36,949 nt of DNA from Baia soyae. GTDB taxonomy: Bacteria; Bacillota; Bacilli; Thermoactinomycetales; Thermoactinomycetaceae. Below the pieces are notes generated by a model, which saw only the letters and a list, made by a program, of their open reading frames with translations, was not told the DNA's origin and did not search any database. Both the position numbers and the translations under genes were made by a program. Positions 31,031-36,949 of this stretch are shown here, piece by piece; position 1 is the stretch's first letter, and every line of letters starts with the position of its first letter. The stretch covers positions 1-36,949 of the forward strand of contig NZ_SLXV01000030.1 in assembly GCF_004341445.1 (NCBI RefSeq), in the 5' to 3' direction.

Positions 31031-32572
31031 TTAGAGTTTGGGATACACAGTTATTGTAAAATCGTTATTCCATTGATGCTTTTCCTTATCATACGTACAG
31101 TGATCCAAAATGACTTTTAACAAGGCGTTTTTTTGTTTGGCGTCTTGTAGTAAAGGATATATATCTAGGGCATGTTCAACTTTGGGGATGATATCCATTT
31201 GTACTTTTACACGATTTTGTTCTTCGTCGAGGTCGATTCGTGTTTTATCTAAAGCTTGGTGTATTTCACTGATCCGGTTGGCGATGTGCTGCGATCGATT
31301 TAGATACGTTTCTTCATCGTAGATCCCTCGTTCTAATAGGTCGTGTAGCCTACCTTTTTGATTTTCTAGATTTCTTGTTTCTTGTTGAAGATTACGTAAA
31401 GTGGTTTCTTTGAGTTCAATATTGTAAGAAAAGGTCTCGGGGCGGGCTTTTTTATCCCATGTTAAACGATATTGATCTAGCCAAGTATGTAGTACCTCGA
31501 TTAAACGATCTTCTACGTACATGAATCGAGAGCTTTTGTTTTTGCATTGTTTTTTATAACACATTAGGTGAGGAAGTTGATTTGTATAAGGTCTTAAGAC
31601 CATAGAGGAGCCGCATTTTGCGCATTTAATTAATCCGGCTAATGGGTTAGAGATCCCATTTTCGAGTTGATAAGGAACATGATATTGCTTCTTTAAAATT
31701 TGCTGAGCCTTTTGATACGTTTCCATCGAGATCAATGGTTCATGTTTTCCTTGCACATCAATCCAGTCGCTTTGAGCACGTGTTTTGACTTCACGGCGCT
31801 TGAGAGGATCGGCTGTTTTTCTATGTTCTTTTTTCTTCCATTGGATTCGTCCAGCATATACAGCATTTTTAATGATATTAAGTACGCTAGAACTGTTCCA
31901 AGAGTTTCCCAGATAGGTTCTATAGCCAAGTGTATTTAGCTCGTTAGCAATCTTATTAGATCCCAGCCTTTGATTCGGATCATCGTGTGTATACCAGTTG
32001 AAAATCATCTTTACTACAGGTGCTTGTTCTGGCTTTGGAACCAGATAACGGCTTCTATTGTCATCTCGAATCTCATATCCATATGGGGGGCGAGTGCCAA
32101 TATAATTGCCTTCTTCTACAGAGCGGACTCTCCCACCTTGCAGTCGTCGATTAATAATTTTTAACTCTTTTCGAGCCATGAAAGCCTCAAATTCACTGTA
32201 TTCTTCATCCCACTCATCTCGAAGATCATATGTTTTTCGGGGGGTAATAATTTTCGTGTTAGCCTTTTGGAATGTCTCTAGAATCAAGCCTTGTTCACGC
32301 ATGTTCCCACGGCCTAGTCGATCCACATCCATAACCAAGACTGCGTTATAGAGCCCATTTTCGACGTCTCTTAGTAGCTCCATCATTTCCGGACGGTGGA
32401 TGAGGCTTTCCCCGGATACAATCTCTTGCCTGATCTTTATGATATGTAGGCTTTGATTTTTAGCCACCTGAAGCAACGCCTTCTTATGTTTCGCTAAGGT
32501 CTCACCTTCACCACGAGTTTCCGCTTCCAGATCTGCACGTGATTTCCGTAGATAAATCGCGACTCTATCCAT
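31031..32572 (-). CDS. Large serine recombinase of element B
   Basis: The protein has 513 residues from the ATG at 32572 behind AGAGGTGG. The resolvase domain begins DRVAIYLRKSRADLEAETRG with candidate catalytic Ser11, then VLVMDVDRLGRGNMREQGLI and SEFEAFMARKELKIINRRL. A recombinase domain (IANELNTLGYRTYLGNSWNS), a zinc ribbon (IKCAKCGSSMVLR ... CYKKQCKNK) and a coiled coil (about 395-465) follow. It belongs to the phage-integrase-like branch found in Bacillota elements and is clearly distinct from the SpoIVCA-type recombinase of element A. It lies about 490 bases from attR, the usual place for an integrase, and is the obvious candidate to excise element B. Its promoter could not be assigned to a sporulation sigma factor. 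Confidence 0.92.
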   Translation of the reverse strand: MDRVAIYLRKSRADLEAETRGEGETLAKHKKALLQVAKNQSLHIIKIRQEIVSGESLIHRPEMMELLRDVENGLYNAVLVMDVDRLGRGNMREQGLILETFQKANTKIITPRKTYDLRDEWDEEYSEFEAFMARKELKIINRRLQGGRVRSVEEGNYIGTRPPYGYEIRDDNRSRYLVPKPEQAPVVKMIFNWYTHDDPNQRLGSNKIANELNTLGYRTYLGNSWNSSSVLNIIKNAVYAGRIQWKKKEHRKTADPLKRREVKTRAQSDWIDVQGKHEPLISMETYQKAQQILKKQYHVPYQLENGISNPLAGLIKCAKCGSSMVLRPYTNQLPHLMCYKKQCKNKSSRFMYVEDRLIEVLHTWLDQYRLTWDKKARPETFSYNIELKETTLRNLQQETRNLENQKGRLHDLLERGIYDEETYLNRSQHIANRISEIHQALDKTRIDLDEEQNRVKVQMDIIPKVEHALDIYPLLQDAKQKNALLKVILDHCTYDKEKHQWNNDFTITVYPKL

Positions 32573-32647
32573 AAAAAACCACCTCTGTGTAGAAATATAT
32601 GTCAAGACTTCTTGTCTTCTGCATACAGTTTATCGAGGTGATGAACG

Positions 32648-32848
32648 TTGCAAGAAGATCAGCGAGCGGATGTAACGTATCAGATTGGGAAAACAACGAT
32701 TCATGTAGTTCCGCCTAAAATCACAGAAGAAGAAAGAAATATCAGAATAGAGGAACTGAAGAAATTGATCTTAAGTCTATGGCTGTCGATTGACCACGAT
32801 CATTTATACGACCAAGAAATAGTAGGTATACCGATAGAAGAACAGTAG
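32648..32848 (+). CDS. Small protein divergent from the recombinase gene
   Basis: This 66-residue ORF starts at a TTG with GAGGTGATG upstream. The sequence YQIGKTTIHVVPPKITEEER resembles small proteins often found next to serine recombinases in Bacillota; their role is not known to me. It shares a short intergenic region of about 75 bases with the recombinase gene. A directionality or accessory factor for excision is one possibility, by position only. A strong terminator follows. Confidence 0.6.
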   Translation: MQEDQRADVTYQIGKTTIHVVPPKITEEERNIRIEELKKLILSLWLSIDHDHLYDQEIVGIPIEEQ

Positions 32849-32896
32849 CTATATATGACTAAAGCGTAGAATGATAGATTTTTATAACCATTTATC

Positions 32897-32926
32897 ACTA
32901 ACCCAACTTTGATTAGTTGGGTTAGT
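32897..32926 (+). terminator. Terminator after the small divergent gene
   Basis: ACTAACCCAAC pairs perfectly with GTTGGGTTAGT. Confidence 0.8.
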
Positions 32927-32954
32927 CATTGTGAATTCTGAAGGGGAAGTACTA

Positions 32955-33065
32955 TTGGTAAAGCACCAGTATCTAGAGAAGAATGGCAAGGTAAACGAGA
33001 AAAAACAACTCAATGGTAGGTGGGGGGATTTTCATGCTACAAACACAGATAACCCCCTAGTGTAA
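32955..33065 (+). CDS. Possible 36-residue ORF running into attR of element B
   Basis: A TTG eight bases after AAGGGGA opens a frame of 36 basic and polar residues ([18 protein letters not shown]...) that ends with TAA inside the attR dyad. Excision of element B would change its end. Only the ribosome-like site supports it; no family is recognised. Confidence 0.25.
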   Translation: MVKHQYLEKNGKVNEKKQLNGRWGDFHATNTDNPLV

Positions 33066-33069
33066 ATGA
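33040..33069 (+). other. attR of element B
   Basis: AAACACAGATAA and CCTAGTGTAAA (33056-33066) precede the core AATGA (33065-33069), after which SigK codons resume (ATA ACC CTA). The arm mirrors that of attL of element B, giving a dyad of roughly 25 bases per side on the excised circle. Confidence 0.85.
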
Positions 33070-33358
33070 AATAACCCTAATTGATATCCTTGGAACAGAG
33101 CGAGATGAAGTAGCTGAGCACGTGCAACTCAAAATTGAAAAGACCCAGATTTATAACCACATCCACATCCTTGATGAGCGTGAGCAAGAGGTAATTCGTT
33201 GGCGCTTTGGTTTGATGAATGAGGATGAGAAGACGCAGCGTGAAATTGCGAAGGAGTTAGGGATTTCGCGGTCGTATGTGTCGAGGATTGAGAAGCGGGC
33301 GTTGATTAAGTTATTTCATGAGTTTTACCGGAATGTGCCGAAGAAGGATCGGATATAG
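33065..33358 (+). CDS. sigK: SigK C-terminal segment (interrupted gene)
   Basis: The third piece of SigK reads [20 protein letters not shown], then [20 protein letters not shown] and region 4.2 [20 protein letters not shown] with its helix-turn-helix that reads -35 elements. It ends [13 protein letters not shown]. There is no start with a ribosome site, and an in-frame TAA lies just upstream in the element, so it can be expressed only after element B is removed. A GTG at 33122 opens the longest free ORF but would be a false start. Codons 33070-33358 complete a 237-residue composite SigK, close to the 241 of B. subtilis. A terminator follows. Confidence 0.95.
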   Translation, partial: NEITLIDILGTERDEVAEHVQLKIEKTQIYNHIHILDEREQEVIRWRFGLMNEDEKTQREIAKELGISRSYVSRIEKRALIKLFHEFYRNVPKKDRI

Positions 33359-33370
33359 AGAGAAAGTAGG

Positions 33371-33408
33371 AGAACTCAGTTTCCCCGTTAGGGATTGGGT
33401 TCTTTTTC
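33371..33408 (+). terminator. sigK terminator
   Basis: AGAACtCAgttTCCCC pairs imperfectly with GGGAttgGGTTCT, followed by Ts. Confidence 0.65.
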
Positions 33409-33547
33409 CTGTAGAACATTTGGTAAGATCCATATTTGTAAATCGTAACAATGAGTAAAATTCTATAAATTGCTACCATTTATAATTGCATAATTGAAAT
33501 ACATGTGCTATTGTGTATTTTATTTCACATAAGAAGAGGTTTCGTTT

Positions 33548-34261
33548 ATGAGTAAAATAAAATTATTATGCCTTCCGTATGCTGGAGGGTCGGCAAGGGT
33601 ATTTTTGGATTGGAAGAACGATCTGCATGCGGATATTGAGCTAATACCAGTTGAATTACCTGGTAGAGGGAAGCGTTTTGGAGAGGCCTTAATTTCAGAT
33701 TTTCATCAGTTAGTTGAGGACATCTATCAGAACATCAAAAATGAGATTAGTGGTCCATATTGCTTTTTCGGCCACAGTATGGGGTCATTGATCGTATTTG
33801 AAGTAATGAGAAAGTTAAAAGCAGAGAAACAGCCTATGCCGATGTGTTGTATTTTATCTGGCAAGAATCCTCCGCATGTTCCATTACGGAATCATATTCA
33901 CGCTTTGGATGATGAAGAGTTTTTAGCGAAGATTTTTGGTTACGGTGGTACACCCGCTGAGATGTTACATAACCAAGAACTGGCTAGTATTTTTCTCCCT
34001 ATTATCAGATCAGATTTTCAAGCGATTGAGCTTTATGAGCCTCCTGCAGATCGTGAACAAATGGATTGTCCCTTTGTTGTATTTTATGGTACAGAGGATC
34101 CATATGTATCAACGGATTTAGTAAAGGAATGGAGTTTGTATACGACTAGTAGCTGTGAATTTTATGCATATAGTGGTGGGCATTTTTTCATTCAGGAGAA
34201 GAGAGAGCAAGTTGTGGAGCAAGTTAACTCGGTCTTGGATGGGATTCGGGCTACTTTGTAA
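33548..34261 (+). CDS. Type II thioesterase (surfactin synthetase SrfAD/GrsT-like)
   Basis: This 237-residue alpha/beta hydrolase shows the type II thioesterase pattern: LLCLPYAGGSARVF at the start, LPGRGKRFGE, the nucleophile in FFGHSMGS (Ser77), FYGTEDPYVS with the acid, and the histidine in YSGGHFF. These enzymes clear misloaded carrier domains of non-ribosomal peptide or polyketide synthases. No synthetase is in the window, so a cluster elsewhere on the chromosome would be the partner. It lies just right of sigK, outside the elements. Confidence 0.88.
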   Translation: MSKIKLLCLPYAGGSARVFLDWKNDLHADIELIPVELPGRGKRFGEALISDFHQLVEDIYQNIKNEISGPYCFFGHSMGSLIVFEVMRKLKAEKQPMPMCCILSGKNPPHVPLRNHIHALDDEEFLAKIFGYGGTPAEMLHNQELASIFLPIIRSDFQAIELYEPPADREQMDCPFVVFYGTEDPYVSTDLVKEWSLYTTSSCEFYAYSGGHFFIQEKREQVVEQVNSVLDGIRATL

Positions 34262-34333
34262 ATAGGTAACTCAAGCCTAAGCTTGCTTGTTTGATGGATC
34301 GAGTTGTGAGATTCAAATCGAATAGCTTATGGC

Positions 34334-34378
34334 AAAAGAAAGCGTTTGGAGGTTGAGTACTTCCAAACGCTTTCTTTT
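34334..34378. terminator. Bidirectional terminator between thioesterase and acetyltransferase genes
   Basis: AAAAGAAAGCGTTTGGA pairs perfectly with TCCAAACGCTTTCTTTT. Confidence 0.9.
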
Positions 34379-34398
34379 GTTCTTACCTATAGTAGGAC

Positions 34399-34947
34399 TT
34401 ACACATCAATCTCTTCTTTCGTAATCGCATATAACAAGTGATCTTCCCACTGTCCATTAATTTGCAAATATCGTTCAGCCAGTCCTTCGCGGCGAAAGCC
34501 ACTTTTTTCTAGTACACGAATGGATGCAGTATTTTTAGGCATAACCCCTGCTTGAATACGGTGTAATGAAATTTCCTCAAAGCAGTACTGGAGTATCAAT
34601 TTGATCGCTTCTGTCATGTATCCTTTGCCGTTTACCTGTTGGTCTAGATAATAGCCTAGATAAGCATTTTGAAATGGACCTCGTGAAACAGCTGATAGAG
34701 AGACTCGGCCAATTAGCGTATGATCACTATTCAGAAAAACCCCGAATGTGTAACCATTATCGTTTTCAAATGACTTGATTGCGTCTGCGATCTGCTTAGT
34801 CTGAGCTTCCAAACTATAGTAAGACTCTAGACGAATGGGGTCATATTGTCCAAAAAAATCACGGTTTCTAAGAAGTAAATGGTGTAGGTGTTCTGCATCG
34901 GACATCTCGAAAGGGCGTATATAAAGATGGTCTGATTGTAATTTCAT
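34399..34947 (-). CDS. GNAT N-acetyltransferase (RimJ/RimL type)
   Basis: The protein has 182 residues. The RimJ-type GNAT fold is visible: LYIRPFEMSDAEHLHHLLL, the acetyl-CoA loop GYYLDQQVNGKGYMTEAIKL, and IQAGVMPKNTASIRVLEKSG with GFRREG. This subgroup acetylates the alpha-amino group of ribosomal proteins or related substrates. The target here is unknown. It is followed on the same strand by nothing; the YunG-like gene lies upstream, 36 bases away, so the two may form an operon. Confidence 0.87.
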   Translation of the reverse strand: MKLQSDHLYIRPFEMSDAEHLHHLLLRNRDFFGQYDPIRLESYYSLEAQTKQIADAIKSFENDNGYTFGVFLNSDHTLIGRVSLSAVSRGPFQNAYLGYYLDQQVNGKGYMTEAIKLILQYCFEEISLHRIQAGVMPKNTASIRVLEKSGFRREGLAERYLQINGQWEDHLLYAITKEEIDV

Positions 34948-34983
34948 AAGCGAACTCCTCTTTGCTAGACATTACATAGAGAA

Positions 34984-35358
34984 CTATCTTAACAAAAAGT
35001 CGGGTTGTGGTGCCAGTCTCGATTTTACAGCGTGTATTAAGTATTCATACTGTTTCTCATTGATGTCAGCAAAAGCCTCTTCTCTACTAGAAGGGATATG
35101 ATGATAAGAGATTTCTTGATCGAACTGTGAGGCTGTAAAGTCATAGATTTGATCGCTTAGTTTGTTATAAAAATGCCATTCTCCGGTCACACGTGTTTTT
35201 AAGATTTCCCCTCCATATAAATCATGGATCACGAGTGCTGTTACTCCACATTGCCCAAGTGCTGGATTTTCTGGGGTGAATTTTGTGCTGGATTCTTTAG
35301 ACCAAACATGTAATAGGATGTTCCGTGTTACGTAATAGGGTGGGCTATCTGTTTTCAT
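34984..35358 (-). CDS. YunG-like protein
   Basis: The protein has 124 residues from the ATG at 35358, placed by AGGGAGA. It resembles the B. subtilis YunG family: WSKESSTKFTPENPALGQCG, VTALVIHDLYGGEIL, EWHFYNKL and IYDFTASQF. The Cys in GQCGVTA, together with His and Asp further on, resembles a papain-like fold, but the function of the family is unknown. The gene precedes the acetyltransferase on the same strand. Confidence 0.75.
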   Translation of the reverse strand: MKTDSPPYYVTRNILLHVWSKESSTKFTPENPALGQCGVTALVIHDLYGGEILKTRVTGEWHFYNKLSDQIYDFTASQFDQEISYHHIPSSREEAFADINEKQYEYLIHAVKSRLAPQPDFLLR

Positions 35359-35486
35359 GTTGAATTCTCCCTTAATAGACTTACTTATCAATAGCTAATT
35401 TTGTTCAGGTAACTTTTATGCCCAATCTTACTTAAAATTATATATGATATAAGAATAAGATTCTTATAAATGCTGGGGGTAATCGT

Positions 35487-36845
35487 ATGGAGGATTTTAA
35501 ACCAGATTTGCATGCAAGATCTGAATGGGCGACGTTAAGTGATGTAGAAGTAGCTGAGGTTTCACCAGCTAGCCAACCGGTTAATGGCCGAATTTGCGTT
35601 CCGGGTAGTAAGAGTTGGACCAATCGGGCTTTGATTATCGCGGCGATGGCAGAAGGTACATCTCGGCTATCTGGGGTGCTCAGAAGTGACGATACATACT
35701 GGTGTATACATACATTACGACAACTTGGAGTTCAGATTGAAATAAATGAGGATGAAGTGATTATCGAAGGGGTAAATGGAGACTGGCTGAAAAAGGATGA
35801 AACTCTCTATATTGGTTCGGCTGGAACGACAGCTCGATTTCTTCCCGGCCTTTTGGCGGCATCGAAGGGTGGTCAGTGGATGATGGAGGGTAGTGCTAGT
35901 ATGAATAAACGTCCGATGGCAACCCTTATTACCGCTCTTCAAGATCTTGGCGCACAAATCGAGTACTCGGGAGAAGATGGGTTTTTACCGATTCAAATAG
36001 AGGGAAAGGGGGTCCATGGGGGTGTTGTTCACATCTCTGGGAAAACGTCGAGTCAGTTCATCAGCGGCCTATTAATCGCAAGTAGTTATGCAGACGAGCC
36101 AGTGACCATCCGTATCGTGGACCATATTGTCCAACATGCTTATGTGAAAATTACATTGGATCTAATGGAGCAGTTTGGTGCCCATGTCGAATATGATGAC
36201 TCATTCAGTACGATTAAGGTGTATCCTAAGGCCTACAAGAGTCAAGATATCCAGTTAGAAGCCGATGCGTCCACTGTGAACTACTTTTTTGCCCTAGCAG
36301 CGCTCACAAATGGAAGAATTCGCGTGGACAACCTATCTTATGACACGTTGCAACCCGATATTCAATTTGTTGATGTGTTGGAAAGAATGGGCTGTACTGT
36401 GGTAAAAGGGGATGGCTTCCTTGAACTGCAAGGTACGGATCAACTAAAAGGTGACTTTGATATTTCCATGAGGGAGATGTCGGATCAGACACTAACCCTT
36501 GCGGCAATCGCTCCTTTTGCAGATGGGCCCATCTCGATTCATGAAGTAGCGCACATCCGGAAGCATGAATCAGATCGGATTGGCGTTATTTCAGAGTGTT
36601 TAACCAAAATGGGGATACGAGTAGAGGAACGTGAGGATGGATTAACGGTGTATCCAGGGCAACCTCTAGCCGCTGAATGTAACTCATACGACGACCATCG
36701 AGTAGCGATGTCGTTGGCTCTGATTGGTGCAAAAGTGCCGGGAGTGAGAATCTTGGATCCTGGATGTATATCGAAAACATGTCCTACTTTCTTTGAGGAG
36801 ATTGAAAAGTTAGGGTTGCAGGTTCGACTAGAAGAAAGTATGTAA
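35487..36845 (+). CDS. aroA: 3-phosphoshikimate 1-carboxyvinyltransferase (EPSP synthase)
   Basis: The protein has 452 residues, slightly longer than usual because of a 30-residue N-terminal extension. Substrate- and PEP-binding motifs are present: PGSKSWTNRALIIAAMAEGT, SAGTTARF, KRPMATLITAL, KTSSQFISGLL, DASTVNYFF and HIRKHESDRI. The last resembles the IRGHETDR form that I recall from actinobacterial enzymes rather than the common RVKETDR. It catalyses the sixth step of the shikimate pathway. It stands alone with no other aro gene in the window, so a role in specialised metabolism rather than bulk aromatic synthesis is possible. Confidence 0.88.
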   Translation: MEDFKPDLHARSEWATLSDVEVAEVSPASQPVNGRICVPGSKSWTNRALIIAAMAEGTSRLSGVLRSDDTYWCIHTLRQLGVQIEINEDEVIIEGVNGDWLKKDETLYIGSAGTTARFLPGLLAASKGGQWMMEGSASMNKRPMATLITALQDLGAQIEYSGEDGFLPIQIEGKGVHGGVVHISGKTSSQFISGLLIASSYADEPVTIRIVDHIVQHAYVKITLDLMEQFGAHVEYDDSFSTIKVYPKAYKSQDIQLEADASTVNYFFALAALTNGRIRVDNLSYDTLQPDIQFVDVLERMGCTVVKGDGFLELQGTDQLKGDFDISMREMSDQTLTLAAIAPFADGPISIHEVAHIRKHESDRIGVISECLTKMGIRVEEREDGLTVYPGQPLAAECNSYDDHRVAMSLALIGAKVPGVRILDPGCISKTCPTFFEEIEKLGLQVRLEESM

Positions 36846-36866
36846 TACATAATACAGACTGCAGAC

Positions 36867-36903
36867 AAACCTCTTCTGAACAACAAGTTTAGAAGAGGTT
36901 TTT
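36867..36903 (+). terminator. Terminator of the EPSP synthase gene
   Basis: AAACCTCTTCT pairs with AGAAGAGGTTT, followed by Ts. Confidence 0.85.
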
Positions 36904-36949
36904 GTGTGAATTGACTCAAATATCGTTTATGGCGATGGTTTCTCCATCG

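Larger units (their letters stand above)
20631..33069 (+). mobile_element. Element B: second sigK intervening element (about 12.4 kb)
   Basis: It is bounded by the five-base direct repeat AATGA at 20626-20630 and 33065-33069, within the Gly-Asn-Glu-Ile codons of sigK. Deleting it joins DKEGNE to ITLIDILG in frame. It has its own large serine recombinase near the right end, in the usual integrase-next-to-att layout. The cargo is a redox/stress-response set with a MarR regulator, a metal module and a duplicated O-methyltransferase. No phage structural genes are present, so it is an integrative element or a heavily reduced prophage. Confidence 0.9.

Noticed and set aside
32622-32629. SigE-like -10 (CATACAGT) for the small gene at 32648.
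   Set aside because: It would start transcription inside the ribosome site, and no -35 match is present.
20631-33069. Element B as a complete prophage.
   Set aside because: No capsid, tail, terminase, lysis or replication genes are present; only the integrase is phage-like.
1980-33358. Reading sigK here as a decayed pseudogene.
   Set aside because: All three pieces are free of stops and frameshifts, join exactly at the two att cores and keep the pro-sequence and both DNA-binding regions. Decay would not preserve this, though an extra intact sigK elsewhere cannot be excluded.
33122-33358. Independent sigma-factor-like gene starting at GTG 33122.
   Set aside because: SigK homology continues upstream of this codon to the att core, and no ribosome site precedes it.
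36538-36580. Loss of the catalytic lysine motif in EPSP synthase.
   Set aside because: HIRKHESDRI resembles the IRGHETDR variant I recall from actinobacterial enzymes, so it is a family variant rather than a defect.

Overview
This window comes from a low-GC, endospore-forming member of the Bacillota (Bacillales type). It has strong AGGAGG-type ribosome binding sites, frequent TTG and GTG starts, sortase and twin-arginine signals, and the gene for the late mother-cell sigma factor SigK. The family cannot be fixed from the sequence alone.

The central result is that sigK is split into three in-frame pieces, all on the + strand and in order. The N-terminal segment (1980-2327) carries the pro-sequence. 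A 26-codon middle segment (20554-20630) supplies the rest of the promoter-recognition region. The C-terminal segment (33070-33358) carries region 4. Two adjacent intervening elements separate them. Element A (about 18.2 kb, 2328-20553) sits at the position where the Bacillus subtilis skin element interrupts sigK, and it encodes an apparently intact SpoIVCA-type large serine recombinase (14021-15526). Element B (about 12.4 kb, 20631-33069) interrupts sigK 26 codons further on, inside the Gly-Asn-Glu-Ile codons, and encodes an unrelated-looking large serine recombinase (31031-32572) next to its right end. Both elements end in half-sites that form clear dyads when their ends are brought together. 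Removing both would restore a 237-residue SigK with no gap or frameshift. Mature SigK would therefore need two site-specific DNA rearrangements plus proteolytic removal of the pro-sequence.

Left flank (1-1979): an O-methyltransferase (minus strand) and a fatty acid hydroxylase-family membrane protein.

Element A (2328-20553): RtcB ligase, a secreted putative ADP-ribosyltransferase, a small secreted His/Trp-rich peptide, a decayed phosphatase copy, a secreted M28 peptidase and a serine hydrolase (one operon), a secreted LNS2/HAD phosphatase, a tyrosine recombinase remnant, a small amphipathic peptide, a CdiI-like immunity protein, a zinc-ribbon protein, the SpoIVCA recombinase, an ABC exporter pair and a tandem-repeat protein. 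An internal attP-like site follows at 18806-18858, then a NADAR protein and an L,D-transpeptidase. The internal attP-like site, two further recombinase fragments and a copy of the hydroxylase 3' end suggest that element A is a composite of two related elements.

Element B (20631-33069): a redox and stress cargo (ferritin-like protein, YciI protein, nitroreductase, DoxX protein, MarR regulator with matching operators, DinB protein, Old Yellow Enzyme), a DUF2975/Xre pair, a sortase-anchored protein, a multicopper oxidase with a ZIP transporter, and a second O-methyltransferase very similar to the one in the left flank.

Right flank (33359-36949): type II thioesterase, GNAT acetyltransferase, YunG-like protein and an AroA-type EPSP synthase. 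No rRNA, tRNA or CRISPR array was seen.
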